From positions 22,252,001-22,316,000 of the forward strand of contig NC_071670.1 in NCBI RefSeq assembly GCF_028554725.1: a stretch of 64,000 nucleotides of DNA. The letters run 5' to 3'. A program made the position numbers and the translations under genes. Below are positions 22,241 through 37,739 of the stretch, piece by piece. The stretch's first letter is position 1. Each line of letters starts with the position of its first letter. This stretch comes from Zeugodacus cucurbitae (taxonomy: Eukaryota > Arthropoda > Insecta > Diptera > Tephritidae). Below the pieces are notes generated by a model that was given only the letters and a program-made list of their open reading frames with translations, was not told the origin of the DNA and made no database searches.

Positions 22241-24300
22241 GAAAGTGAACTTTGATCTTAAATGTGATAAAATACAAAGTAAATGATTATGAATAAACAT
22301 TCTTTACGCTTTGATTTGTCGATATTCAACTTGCAAGAAAAGGAACTTTGATCTTAAATGTGATAAAATACAAAATAAATGATTATGAATAAATGTTCTT
22401 TATGTTTTTATTTGTCAATATTCAACTTGCAAGAATGTGAACTTGATCATAAATCTGATAAAATACAAAATAAATGATTATGAATAAACATTCTTTATGT
22501 TTCTATTTGTCGATAAACATCTTGCAAGAAAGTGAACTTTGATATTAAATGTGATAAAATACAAAATAAATGATTATGAATAAACATTCTTTATGTTTTT
22601 ATTTGTCGATATTTAACTTGCAGGAAAGTGAACTTTTATCTTACATGTGATAAAATACAAAATAAATGATTATGAATAAATGTTCTTTATGTTTTTATTT
22701 GTCAATATTCAATTTGCTAGAATGTGAACTTTGATATTAAATGTGATAAAAATACAAAACAAATGATCATGAATACACATTCTTTATGTTTTTATTTGTC
22801 GATATTTAAATTGCAGGAAAGTGAACTTTTATCTTACATGTGATAAAATACAAAATAAATGATTATGAATAAATGTTCTTTATGTTTTTATTTGTCGATA
22901 AACAACTTGCAAGAAAGTGAACTTTATTCTTAAATGTGATAAAAATACAAAATAAATGATTATGAATAAACATTCTTTATGTTTTTATTTGTCGATATTT
23001 AACTTGCAGGAAAGTGAACTTTGATCTTAAATGTGATAAAATACGAAATAAATGATTATGAATTTATGTTCTTTATGTTTTTATTTGTCAATATTCAACT
23101 TGCAAGAATGTGAACTTTGATCTTACATCTCATAAAAATACAAAATTAATGATTATGAATAAATGTTCTTTATGTTTTTATTTTTAATATTCAACTCGCA
23201 AGAATGTGAACTTGATCATAAATCTGATAAAAATACAAAATAAATGATTATGAATAAACATTCTTTATGTTTTTATTTGTCGATATTTAACTTGCAGGAA
23301 AGTGAACTTTTATCTTACATGTGATAAAATACAAAATAAATGATTATGAATAAATGTTCTTTATGTTTTTATTTGTCAATATTCAATTTGCTAGAATGTG
23401 AACTTTGATATCAAATGTGATAAAAATACAAAATAAATGATTATGAATAAACATTCTTTATGTTTTTATTTGTCGATATTTAACTTGCAGGAAAGTGAAC
23501 TTTGATATTAAATGTGATAAAATACAAAATAAATGATTAGGAATAAACATTCTTTATGTTTTTGTTTGTCGATATTTAAATTGCAGGAAAGTGAACTTTT
23601 ATCTTACATGTGATAAAATACAAAATAAATGATTATGAATAAATGTTCTTTATGTTTTTGTTTGTCAATATTCAACTTGCAAGAATGTGAACTTGATCAT
23701 AAATCTGATAAAAATACAAAATAAATGATTATGAGTAAACATTCTTTATGTTTTTATTTGTCGATATTTAACTTGCAGGATAGTGAACTTTGATATTAAA
23801 TGTGATAAAATACAAAATAAATGATTAGGAATAAACATTCTTTATGTTTTTGTTTGTCGATATTTAAATTGCAGGAAAGTGAACTTTTATCTTACATGTG
23901 ATAAAATACAAAATAAATGATTATGAATAAATGTTCTTTATGTTTTTATTTGTCAATATTCAACTTGCAAGAATGTGAACTTTGATCTTACATCTCATAA
24001 AAATACAAAATTAATGATTATGAATAAATGTTCTTTATGTTTTTATTTTTAATATTCAACTCGCAAGAATGTGAACTTGATCATAAATCTGATAAAAATA
24101 CAAAATAAGTGATTATGAATAAACATTCTTTATGTTTTTATTTGTCGATATTTAACTTGCAGGAAAGTGAACTTTGATATTAAATGTGATAAAATACAAA
24201 ATAAATGATTAGGAATAAACATTCTTTATGTTTTTATTTGTCGATATTTAACTTGCAGGAAAGTGAACTTTGATCTTAAATGTGATAAAATACGAAATAA

Positions 24301-27300
24301 ATGATTATGAAATTATGTTCTTTATGTTTTTATTTGTCGATATTCAACTTGCTCGAAAGTGAACTTTTATCTTAAATCTGATAAAATATGAAATAAATGA
24401 TTATGAATAAATGTTCTTTATGTTTCCAGTTGTCGATAAACAACTTGCAAGAAAGTGAACTTTGATCTTAAATGTGATAAAATACAAAATAAATGATTAT
24501 GAATAAATGTTCTTTATGTTTTTATTTGTCAATATTCAACTTGCAAGAATTTGAACTTGATCATCAATCTGATAAAAATACAAAATAAATGATTATGAGT
24601 AAACATTCATTCTTGCAAGAAATTGAACTTGATCATAAATCTGATAAAAATACTAAATAAATGATTATGAATAAACATTCTTTATGTTTTTATTTGTCGA
24701 TAAACAACTTGCAAGAAAGTGAACTTTGATCTTAAATGTGATAAAATACAAAATAAATGATTATGAATAAATGCTCTTTATGTTTTTATTTGTCAATATT
24801 CAACTTGCAAGAATGTGAACTTGATCTTAAATCTGATAAAAATACAAAATAAATGATTATGAATAAACATTCTTTATGTTTCTATTTGTCGATAAACAAC
24901 TTGCAAGAAAGTGAACTTTGATAATAAATGTGATAAAATACAAAATAAATGATTATGAATAAATGTTCTTTATGTTTTTATTTTTAATATTCAACTCGCA
25001 AGAAAGTGAACTTTGACCTTAAATGTGTTAAAATACGAAATAAATGATTATGAATTTATTTTCTTTATGTTTTTATTTGTCGATATTCAACTTGCACGAA
25101 AGTGAACTTTTATCTTAAATCTGATAAAATGTAAAATAAATGATTATGAATAAATGTTCTTTATGTTTTTATTTTTAATATTCAACTCGCAAGAAAGTGA
25201 ACTTTGACCTTAAATGTGTTAAAATACGAAATAAATGATTATGAATTTATTTTCTTTATGTTTTTATTTGTCGATATTCAACTTGCACGAAAGTGAACTT
25301 TTATCTTAAATCTGATAAAATGTAAAATATATGATTATGAATAAACATTCTTTATGTTTCTATTTGTCGATAAACAACTTGCAAGAAAGTGAACTTTGAT
25401 ACTAAATGTGATAAAATACAAAATAAATGATTATGAATAAACATTATTTATGTTTTTATTTGTCGGTATTTAACTTGCAGGAAAGTGAACTTTTATCTTG
25501 CATGTGATAAAATACAAAATAAATGATTATGAATAAATGCTCTTTATGTTTTTATTTGTCAATATTCAACTTGCAGGAATGTGAACTTGATCTTAAATCT
25601 GATAAAAATACAAAATAAATGATTATGAATAAACATTCTTTATGTTTCTATTTGTCAATAAACAACTTGCAAGAAAGTGAACTTTGATATTAAATGTGAT
25701 AAAATACAAAATAAATGATTATGAAAAAACATTCTTTATGTTTTTATTTGTCGGTATTTAACTTGCATTAAAGTGAACTTTTATCTTACATGTGATAAAA
25801 TACAAATTAAATGATTATGAATAAATGTTCTTTATGTTTTTATTTGTCAATATTCAACTTGCTAGAATGTGAACTTTGATATTAAATGTGATAAAATACA
25901 AAATAAATGATTATGAATAAACATTCTTTATGTTTTTATTTGTCGATATTTAACTTGCAGGAAAGTGAACTTTGATATTAAATGTGATAAAATACAAAAT
26001 AAATGATTATGAATAAACATTCTTTATGTTTTTATTTGTCGGTATTTAACTTGCAGGAAAGTGAACTTTTATCTTACATGTGATAAAATACAAAATAAAT
26101 GATTATGAATAAAAGTACAAAATAAATGATTATGAATAAACACTCATTATGTTTTTATTTGTCGATAAACAACTTGCAAGAAAGCGAACTTTGATCTTAA
26201 AAGTGATAAAATACAAAATAAATGATTATGAATAAATGTTCTTTATGTTTTTATTTGTCAATATTCAACTTGCAAGAATGTGAACTTGATCATAAATCTG
26301 ATAAAATACAAAATAAATGATTATGAATAAACATTCTTTACGTTTTTATTTTTAATATTCAACTTGCAAGAAAGTGAACTTTGATCTTAAATGTGATAAA
26401 ATACGAAATAAATGATTATGAATAAACATTCTTTATGTTTCTATTTGTCGATAAACAACTTGCAAGAAAGTGAACTTTGATATTTAATGTGATAAAATAC
26501 AAAATAAATGATTATGAATAAACATTCTTTATGTTTTTATTTGTCGGTATTTAACTTGCATTAAAGTGAACTTTTATCTTACATGTGATAAAATACAAAT
26601 TAAATGATTATGAATAAATGTTCTTTATGTTTTTATTTGTCAATATTCAACTTGCTAGAATGTGAACTTTGATATTAAATGTGATAAAATACAAAATAAA
26701 TGATTATGAATAAACATTCTTTATGTTTTTATTTGTCGGTATTTAACTTGCAGGAAAGTGAACTTTTATCTTACATGTGATAAAATACAAAATAAATGAT
26801 TATGAATAAAAATAAAAAATAAATGATTATGAATAAACATCCACTATGTTTTTATTTGTCGATATTTAACTTGCAAGATAGTGAACTTTGATCTTAAATG
26901 TGATAAAATACAAAATAAATGATTATGAATAAACATTCATTATGTTTTTATTTGTCGATAAACAACTTGCAAGAAAGCGAACTTTGATCTTAAAAGTGAT
27001 AAAATACAAAATAAATGATTATGAATAAATGTTCTTTATGTTTTTATTTGTCAATATTCAACTTGCAAGAATGTGAACTTGATCATAAATCTTATAAAAT
27101 ACAAAATAAATGATTATGAATAAACATTCTTTATGTTTTTATTTTTAATATTCAACTTGCAAGAAAGTGAACTTTGATCTTAAATGTGATAAAATACGAA
27201 ATAAATGATTATGAATTTATGTTCTTTATGTTTTTATTTGTCAATATTCAACTTGCAAGAATGTGAACTTTGATCATAAATCTGATAAAAATACAAAATA

Positions 27301-30300
27301 AATGATTATGAATAAATGTTCTTTATGTTTCCAGTTGTCGATAAACAACTTGCAAGAAAGTGAACTTTGATCTTAAATGTGATAAAATACAAAATAAATG
27401 ATTACGAATAAATGCTCTTTATGTTTTTGTTTGTCAATATTCAACTTGCAAGAATGTGAACTTGATCATATATCTGATAAAAATACAAAATAAATGATTA
27501 TGAGTAAACATTCTTTATGTTTTTATTTGTCGATATTTAACTTGCAAGAAAGTGAACTTGATCATAAATCTGATAAAAATACAAAAAAAATGATTATGAA
27601 TAAACATTCTTTATGTTTCTATTTGTCGATAAACAACTTGCAAGAAAGTGAACTTTGATCTTAAATGTGATAAAATACAAAGTAAATGATTATGAATAAA
27701 CATTCTTTATGCTTTTATTTGTCGATATTCAACTTGCAAGAAAAGGAACTTTGATCTTAAATGTGATAAAATACAAAATAAATGATTATGAATAAATGTT
27801 CTTTATGTTTTTATTTGTCAATATTCAACTTGCAAGAATGTGAACTTGATCATAAATCTGATAAAAATACAAAATAAATGATTATGAATAAACATTCTTT
27901 ATGTTTCTATTTGTCGATAAACATCTTGCAAGAAAGTGAACTTTGATATTAAATGTGATAAAATACAAAATAAATGATTATGAATAAACATTCTTTATGT
28001 TTTTATTTGTCGATATTTAACTTGCAGGAAAGTGAACTTTTATCTTACATGTGATAAAATACAAAATAAATGAGTATGAATAAATGCTCTTTATGTTTTT
28101 ATTTGTCAATATTCAACTTGCAGGAATGTGAACTTGATCTTAAATCTGATAAAAATACAAAATAAATGATTATGAATAAACATTCTTTATGTTTCTATTT
28201 GTCGATAAACAACTTGCAAGAAAGTGAACTTTGTTATTAAATGTGATAAAATACAAAATAAATGATTATGAATAAACATTCTTTATGTTTTTATTTGTCG
28301 ATATTTAGCTTGCAGGAAAGTGAACTTTTATCTTACATGTGATAAAATACAAAATAAATGATTATGAATAAATGTTCTTTATGTTTTTTTTTGTCAATAT
28401 TCAATTTGCTAGAATGTGAACTTTGATATTAAATGTGATAAAAATACAAAATAAATGATTATGAATAAACATTCTTTATGTTTTTATTTGTCGATATTTA
28501 ACTTGCAGGAAAGTGAACTTTGATAATAAATGTGATAAAATACAAAATAAATGATTAGGAATAAACATTCTTTATGTTTTTATTTGTCGATATTTAAATT
28601 GCAGGAAAGTGAACTTTTATCTTACATGTGATAAAATACAAAATAAATGATTATGAATAAATGTTCTTTATGTTTTTATTTGTCGATAAACAACTTGCAA
28701 GAAAGTGAACTTTAATCTTAAATGTGATAAAAATACAAAATAAATGATTATGAATAAACATTCTTTATGTTTTTATTTGTCGATATTTAACTTGCAGGAA
28801 AGTGAACTTTGATCTTAAATGTGATAAAATACGAAATAAATGATAATGAATTTATGTTCTTTATGTTTTTATTTGTCAATATTCAACTTGCAAGAATGTG
28901 AACTTTGATCTTACATCTCATAAAAATACAAAATTAATGATTATGAATAAATGTTCTTTATGTTTTTATTTTTAATATTCAACTCGCAAGAATGTGAACT
29001 TGATCATAAATCTGATAAAAATACAAAATAAGTGATTATGAATAAACATTCTTTATGTTTTTATTTGTCGATATTTAACTTGCAGGAAAGTGAACTTTGA
29101 TATTAAATGTGATAAAATACAAAATAAATGATTAGGAATAAACATTCTTTATGTTTTTATTTGTCGATATTTAACTTGCAGGAAAGTGAACTTTTATCTT
29201 ACATGTGATAAAATACAAAATAAATGATTATGAATAAATGTTCTTTATGTTTTTATTTGTCAATATTCAATTTGCTAGAATGTGAACTTTGATATTAAAT
29301 GTGATAAAAATACAAAATAAATGATTATGAATAAACATTCTTTATGTTTTTATTTGTCGATATTTAACTTGCAGGAAAGTGAACTTTGATATTAAATGTG
29401 ATAAAATACAAAATAAATGATTAGGAATAAACATTCTTTATGTTTTTATTTGTCGATATTTAAATTGCAGGAAAGTGAACTTTTATCTTACATGTGATAA
29501 AATACAAAATAAATTATTATGAATAAATGTTCTTTATGTTTTTGTTTGTCAATATTCAACTTGCAAGAATGTGAACTTGATCATAAATCTGATAAAAATA
29601 CAAAATAAATGATTATGAGTAAACATTCTTTATGTTTTTATTTGTGGATATTTAACTTGCAAGATAGTGAACTTGATCATAAATCTGATAAAAATACAAA
29701 ATAAATGATTATGAATAAACATTCTTTATGTTTCTATTTGTCGATAAACAACTTGCAGGAAAGTGAACTTTGATCTTAAATGTGATAAAATGCAAAGTAA
29801 ATGATTATGAATAAATGTTTTTTATGTTTTTATTTTTAATATTCAACTCGCAAGAAAGTGAACTTTGATCTTAAATGTGATAAAATACGAAATAAATGAT
29901 TATGAAATTACGTTCTTTATGTTTTTATTTGTCGATATTCAACTTGCACGAAAGTGAACTTTTGTCTTAAATCTGATAAAATATAAACTAAATGATAATG
30001 AATAAATGTTCTTTATGTTTCCAGTTGTCGATAAACAACTCGCAAGAAAGTGAACTTTGATCTTAAATGTGATAAAATACGAAATAAATGATTATGAAAT
30101 TATGTTCTTTATGTTTTTATTTGTCGATATTCAACTTTCACGAAAGTGAACTTTTATCTTAAATCTGATAAAATATGAAATAAATGATTTTGAATAAATG
30201 TTCTTTATGTTTCCAGTTGTCGATAAACAACTTGCAAGAAAGTGAACTTTGATCTTAAATGTGATAAAATACAAAATAAATGATTATGAATAAATGTTCT

Positions 30301-30745
30301 TTATGTTTTTATTTGTCAATATTCAACTTGCAAGAATTTGAACTTGATCATAAATCTGATAAAAAATACAAAATAAATGATTATGAATAAACATTCTTTA
30401 TGTTTTTATTTGTCGATAAACAACTTGCAAGAAAGTGAACTTTGATCTTAAATGTGATAAAATACAAAATAAATGATTATGAATAAATGCTCTTTATGTT
30501 TTTATTTGTCAATATTCAACTTGCAAGAATGTGAACTTGATCTTAAATCTGATAAAAATACAAAATAAATGATTATGAATAAACATTCTTTATGTTTCTA
30601 TTTGTCTATAAACAACTTGCAAGAAAGTGAACTTTGATAATATATGTGATAAAATACAAAATAAATGATTATGAATAAACATTCTTTATGTTTTTATTTG
30701 TCGGTATTTAACTTGCATTAAAGTGAACTTTTATCTTACATGTGA
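24301..30745. repeat. Large paralogous block, right copy (no transposon)
   Basis: Same ordered monomer variants as 7735-19560 but without the 2,547-bp tandem duplication and without the transposon, and with one additional monomer near 29.1 kb. The empty insertion site is at 29341-29343. Similarity ends about 30.75 kb, where the left copy continues with GCTAGAATG monomers and this copy with TTTTTAATATTC monomers. Confidence 0.75.
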
Positions 30746-31051
30746 TAAAATACAAAATAAATGATTATGAATAAATGTTCTTTATGTTTTTATTTTTAAT
30801 ATTCAACTTGCAAGAAAGTGAACTTTGATCTTAAATGTGATAAAATACGAAATAAATGATTATGAATTTATGTTCTTTATGTTTTTATTTGTCAATATTC
30901 AACTTGCAAGAATGTGAACTTTGATCATAAATCTGATAAAAACACAAAATAAATGATTATGAATAAATGTTCTTTATGTTTCCAGTTGTCGATAAACAAC
31001 TTGCAAGAAAGTGAACTTTGATCTTAAATGTGATAAAATACAAAATAAATG

Positions 31052-34000
31052 ATTACGAATAAATGCTCTTTATGTTTTTGTTTGTCAATATTCAACTTGC
31101 AAGAATGTGAACTTGATCATATATCTGATAAAAATACAAAATAAATGATTATGAGTAAACATTCTTTATGTTTTTATTTGTCGATATTTAACTTGCAAGA
31201 AAGTGAACTTGATCATAAATCTGATAAAAATACAAAAAAAAATGATTATGAATAAACATTCTTTATGTTTCTATTTGTCGATAAACAACTTGCAAGAAAG
31301 TGATTATGAGTAAACATTCTTTATGTTTTTATTTGTCGATATTTAACTTGCAAGAAAGTGAACTTGATCATAAATCTGATAAAAATACAAAATAAATGAT
31401 TATGAATAAACATTCTTTATGTTTCTATTTGTCGATAAACAACTTGCAAGAAAGTGAACTTTGATCTTAAATGTGATAAAATACAAAGTAAATGATTATG
31501 AATAAACATTCTTTATGCTTTTATTTGCCGATATTCAACTTGCAAGAAAAGGAACTTTGATCTTAAATGTGATAAAATACAAAATAAATGATTATGAATA
31601 AATGTTCTTTATGTTTTTATTTGTCAATATTCAACTTGCAAGAATGTGAACTTGATCATAAATCTGATAAAAATACAAAATAAATGATTATGAATAAACA
31701 TTCTTTATGTTTCTATTTGTCGATAAACATCTTGCAAGAAAGTGAACTTTGATATTAAATGTGATAAAATACAAAATAAATGATTATGAATAAACATTCT
31801 TTATGTTTTTATTTGTCGATATTTAACTTGCAGGAAAGTGAACTTTTATCTTACATGTGATAAATTACAAAATAAATGAGTATGAATAAATGCTCTTTAT
31901 GTTTTTATTTGTCAATATTCAACTTGCAGGAATGTGAACTTGATCTTAAATCTTATAAAAATACAAAATAAATGATTATGAATAAACATTCTTTATGTTT
32001 CTATTTGTCGATAAACAACTTGCAAGAAAGTGAACTTTGTTATTAAATGTGATAAAATACAAAATAAATGATTATGAATAAACATTCTTTATGTTTTTAT
32101 TTGTCGATATTTAGCTTGCAGGAAAGTGAACTTTTATCTTACATGTGATAAAATACAAAATAAATGATTATGAACAAATGTTCTTTATGTTTTTTTTTGT
32201 CAATATTCAATTTGCTAGAATGTGAACTTTGATATTAAATGTGATAAAAATACAAAATAAATGATTATGAATAAACATTCTTTATGTTTTTATTTGTCGA
32301 TATTTAACTTGCAGGAAAGTGAACTTTGATAATAAATGTGATAAAATACAAAATAAATGATTAGGAATAAACATTCTTTATGTTTTTATTTGTCGATATT
32401 TAAATTGCAGGAAAGTGAACTTTTATCTTACATGTGATAAAATACAAAATAAATGATTATGAATAAATGTTCTTTATGTTTTTATTTGTCGATAAACAAC
32501 TTGCAAGAAAGTGAACTTTAATCTTAAATGTGATAAAAATACAAAATAAATGATTATGAATAAACATTCTTTATGTTTTTATTTGTCGATATTTAACTTG
32601 CAGGAAAGTGAACTTTGATCTTAAATGTGATAAAATACGAAATAAATGATTATGAATTTATGTTCTTTATGTTTTTATTTGTCAATATTCAACTTGCAAG
32701 AATGTGAACTTTGATCTTACATCTCATAAAAATACAAAATTAATGATTATGAATAAATGTTCTTTATGTTTTTATTTGTCGATAAACAACTTGCAAGAAA
32801 GTGAACTTTAATCTTAAATGTGATAAAAATACAAAATAAATGATTATGAATAAACATTCTTTATGTTTTTATTTGTCGATATTTAACTTGCAGGAAAGTG
32901 AACTTTTATCTTACATGTGATAAAATACAAAATAAATGATTATGAATAAATGTTCTTTATGTTTTTATTTGTCAATATTCAATTTGCTAGAATGTGAACT
33001 TTGATATTAAATGTGATAAAAATACAAAATAAATGATTATGAATAAACATTCTTTATGTTTTTATTTGTCGATATTTAACTTGCAGGAAAGTGAACTTTG
33101 ATATTAAATGTGATAAAATACAAAATAAATGATTATGAATAAATGTTCTTTATGTTTTTATTTGTCGATAAACAACTTGCAAGAAAGTGAACTTTAATCT
33201 TAAATGTGATAAAAATACAAAATAAATGATTATGAATAAACATTCTTTATGTTTTTCTTTGTCGATATTTAACTTGCAGGAAAGTGAACTTTTATCTTAC
33301 ATGTGATAAAATACAAAATAAATTATTATGAATAAATGTTCTTTATGTTTTTGTTTGTCAATATTCAACTTGCAAGCATGTGAACTTGATCATAAATCTG
33401 ATAAAAATACAAAATAAATGATTATGAGTAAACATTCTTTATGTTTTTATTTGTGGATATTTAACTTGCAAGATAGTGAACTTGATCATAAATCTGATAA
33501 AAATACAAAATAAGTGATTATGAATAAACATTCTTTATGTTTCTATTTGTCGATAAACAACTTGCAAGAAAGTGAACTTTGATCTTAAATGTGATAAAAT
33601 GCAAAATAAATGATTATGAATAAATGTTTTTTATGTTTTTATTTTTAATATTCAACTCGCAAGAAAGTGAACTTTGATCTTAAATGTGATAAAATACGAA
33701 ATAAATGATTATGAAATTACGTTCTTTATGTTTTTATTTGTCGATATTCAACTTGCACGAAAGTGAACTTTTGTCTTAAATCTAATAAAATATAAAATAA
33801 ATGATAATGAATAAATGTTCTTTATGTTTCCAGTTGTCGATAAACAACTCGCAAGAAAGTGAACTTTGATCTTAAATGTGATAAAATACGAAATAAATGA
33901 TTATGAAATTATGTTCTTTATGTTTTTATTTGTCGATATTCAACTTTCACGAAAGTGAACTTTTATCTTAAATCTGATAAAATATGAAATAAATGATTAT

Positions 34001-34560
34001 GAATAAATGTTCTTTATGTTTACAGTTGTCGATAAACAACTTGCAAGAAAGTGAACTTTGATCTTAAATGTGATAAAATACAAAATAAATGATTATGAAT
34101 AAATGTTCTTTATGTTTTTATTTGTCAATATTCAACTTGCAAGAATTTGAACTTGATCATAAATCTGATAAAAAATACAAAATAAATGATTATGAATAAA
34201 CATTCTTTATGTTTTTATTTGTCGATAAACAACTTGCAAGAAAGTGAACTTTGATCTTAAATGTGATAAAATACAAAATAAATGATTATGAATAAATGCT
34301 CTTTATGTTTTTATTTGTCAATATTCAACTTGCAAGAATGTGAACTTGATCTTAAATCTGATAAAAATACAAAATAAATGATTATGAATAAACATTCTTT
34401 ATGTTTCTATTTGTCTATAAACAACTTGCAAGAAAGTGAACTTTGATAATAAATGTGATAAAATACAAAATAAATGATTATGAATAAACATTCTTTATGT
34501 TTTTATTTGTCGGTATTTAACTTGCATTAAAGTGAACTTTTATCTTACATGTGATAAAAT
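31052..34560. repeat. Second-generation copy of the 27.4-30.75 kb block
   Basis: Markers from 27401-30745 recur about 3.65-3.81 kb downstream: GATTACGAATAAATGCTC (27400 and 31051), CTTTGTTATT (28233 and 32039) and AAATTACG (29908 and 33717). The offset grows by about 155 bp because this copy has an extra short segment near 31.3 kb. It also carries an empty transposon site at 33053-33055. Confidence 0.7.
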
Positions 34561-37500
34561 ACAAAATAAATGATTATGAATAAATGTACTTTATGTTTTT
34601 ATTTGTCGGTATTTAACTTGCAGGAAAGTGAACTTTTATCTTACATGTGATAAAATACAAATTAAATGATTATGAATAAATGTTCTTTATGTTTTTATTT
34701 GTCAATATTCAACTTGCTAGAATGTGAACTTTGATATTAAATGTGATAAAATACAAAATAAATGATTATGAATAAACATTCTTTATGTTTTTATTTGTCG
34801 ATATTCAACTTGCAGGAAAGTGAACTTTGATATTAAATGTGATAAAATTTAAAATAAATGAATATGAATAAACATTCACTATGTTTTTATTTGTCGATAA
34901 ACAACTTGCAACAAAGCGAACTTTGATCTTAAAAGTGATAAAATACAAAATAAATGATTATGAATAAATGTTCTTTATGTTTTTATTTGTCAATATTCAA
35001 CTTGCAAGAATGTGAACTTGATCATAAATCTGATAAAATACAAAATAAATGATTATGAATAAACATTCTTTACGTTTTTATTTTTAATATTCAACTTGCA
35101 AGAAAGTGAACTTTGATCCTAAATGTGATAAAATACGAAAAAAATGATTATGAATTTATGTTCTTTATGTTTTTATTTGTCAATATTCAACTTGCACGAA
35201 AGTGAACTTTTATCTTAAATCTGATAAAATGTAAAATAAATGATTATGAATAAATGTTCTTTATGTTTCCAGTTGTCGATAAACAACTTGCAAGAAAGCG
35301 AACTTTGATCTTAAATGTGATAAAATAAAAAATTAATGATTATGAATAAATGTTCTTTATGTTTTTGTTTGTCAATATTCAACTTGCAAGAATGTGAGCT
35401 TGATCATAAATCTGATAAAAATACAAAATAAATGATTATGAGTAAACATTCTTTATGTTTTTATTTGTCGATATTTAACTTGCAAGAAAGTGAACTTGAT
35501 CATAAATCTGATAAAAATACAAAATAAATGATTATGAATAAAGATTCTTTATGCTTTTATTTGTCGATATTCAGCTTGCAAGAAAAGGAACTTTGATCTT
35601 AAATGTGATAAAATACAAAATAAATGATTATGAATAAATGTTCTTTATGTTTTTATTTGTCAATATTCAACTTGCAAGAATGTGAACTTGATCATAAATC
35701 TGATAAAAATACAAAATAAATGATTATGAATAAACATTCTTTATGTTTCTATTTGTCGATAAACAACTTGCAAGAAAGTGAACTTTGATATTAAATGTGA
35801 TAAAATACAAAATAAATGATTATGAATAAACATTCTTTATGTTTTTATTTGTCGATATTCAACTTGCTAGAATGTGAACTTTGATATTAAATGTGATAAA
35901 ATACAAAATAAATGATTATGAATAAACATTCTTTATGTTTTTATTTGTCGGTATTTAACTTGCATTAAAGTAAACTTTTATCTTACATGTGATAAAATAC
36001 AAAATAAATGATTATGAATAAACATTCTTTATGTTTTTATTTGTCGATATTCAACTTGCAGGAAAGTGAACTTTGATATTAAATGTGATAAAATACAAAA
36101 TAAATGATTATGAATAAACATTCTTTATGTTTTTATTTGTCGGTATTTAACTTGCGGAAAAGTGAACTTTTATCTTACATGTGATAAAATACAAAATAAA
36201 TGATTATGAATAAATGTTCTTTATGTTTTTATTTGTCGATAAACAACTTGCAACAAAGCGAACTTTGATCTTAAAAGTGATAAAATACAAAATAAATGAT
36301 TATGAATAAATGTTCTTTATGTTTTTATTTGTCAATATTCAACTTGCAAGAATGTGAACTTGATCATAAATCTGATAAAATACAAAATAAATGATTATGA
36401 ATAAACATTCTTTACGTTTTTATTTTTAATATTCAACTTGCAAGAAAGTGAACTTTGATCTTAAATGTGATAAAATACGAAATAAATGATTATGAAATTA
36501 CGTTCTTTATGTTTTTATTTGTCGATATTCAACTTGCACGAAAGTGAACTTTTGTCTTAAATCTGATAAAATATAAAATAAATGATAATGAATAAATGTT
36601 CTTTATGTTTCCAGTTGTCGATAAACAACTCGCAAGAAAGTGAACTTTGATCTTAAATGTGATAAAATACGAAATAAATGATTATGAAATTATGTTCTTT
36701 ATGTTTTTATTTGTCGATATTCAACTTTCACGAAAGTGAACTTTTATCTTAAATCTGATAAAATATGAAATAAATGATTATGAATAAATGTTCTTTATGT
36801 TTCCAGTTGTCGATAAACAACTTGCAAGAAAGTGAACTTTGATCTTAAATGTGATAAAATACAAAATAAATGATTATGAATAAATGTTCTTTATGTTTTT
36901 ATTTGTCAATATTCAACTTGCAAGAATTTGAACTTGATCATAAATCTGATAAAAAATACAAAATAAATGATTATGAATAAACATTCTTTATGTTTTTATT
37001 TGTCGATAAACAACTTGCAAGAAAGTGAACTTTGATCTTAAATGTGATAAAATACAAAATAAATGATTATGAATAAATGCTCTTTATGTTTTTATTTGTC
37101 AATATTCAACTTGCAAGAATGTGAACTTGATCTTAAATCTGATAAAAATACAAAATAAATGATTATGAATAAACATTCTTTATGTTTCTATTTGTCTATA
37201 AACAACTTGCAAGAAAGTGAACTTTGATAATAAATGTGATAAAATACAAAATAAATGATTATGAATAAACATTCTTTATGTTTTTATTTGTCGGTATTTA
37301 ACTTGCATTAAAGTGAACTTTTATCTTACATGTGATAAAATACAAAATAAATGATTATGAATAAATGTTCTTTATGTTTTTATTTGTCAATATTCAACTT
37401 GCTAGAATGTGAACTTTGATATTAAATGTGATAAAATACAAAATAAATGATTATGAATAAACATTCTTTATGTTTTTATTTGTCGGTATTTAACTTGCGG

Positions 37501-37739
37501 AAAAGTGAACTTTTATCTTACATGTGATAAAATACAAAATAAATGATTATGAATAAATGTACTTTATGTTTTTATTTGTCGGTATTTAACTTGCAGGAAA
37601 GTGAACTTTTATCTTACATGTGATAAAATACAAATTAAATGATTATGAATAAATGTTCTTTATGTTTTTATTTGTCAATATTAAACTTGCTAGAATGTGA
37701 ACTTTGATATTAAATGTGATAAAATACAAAATAAATGAT

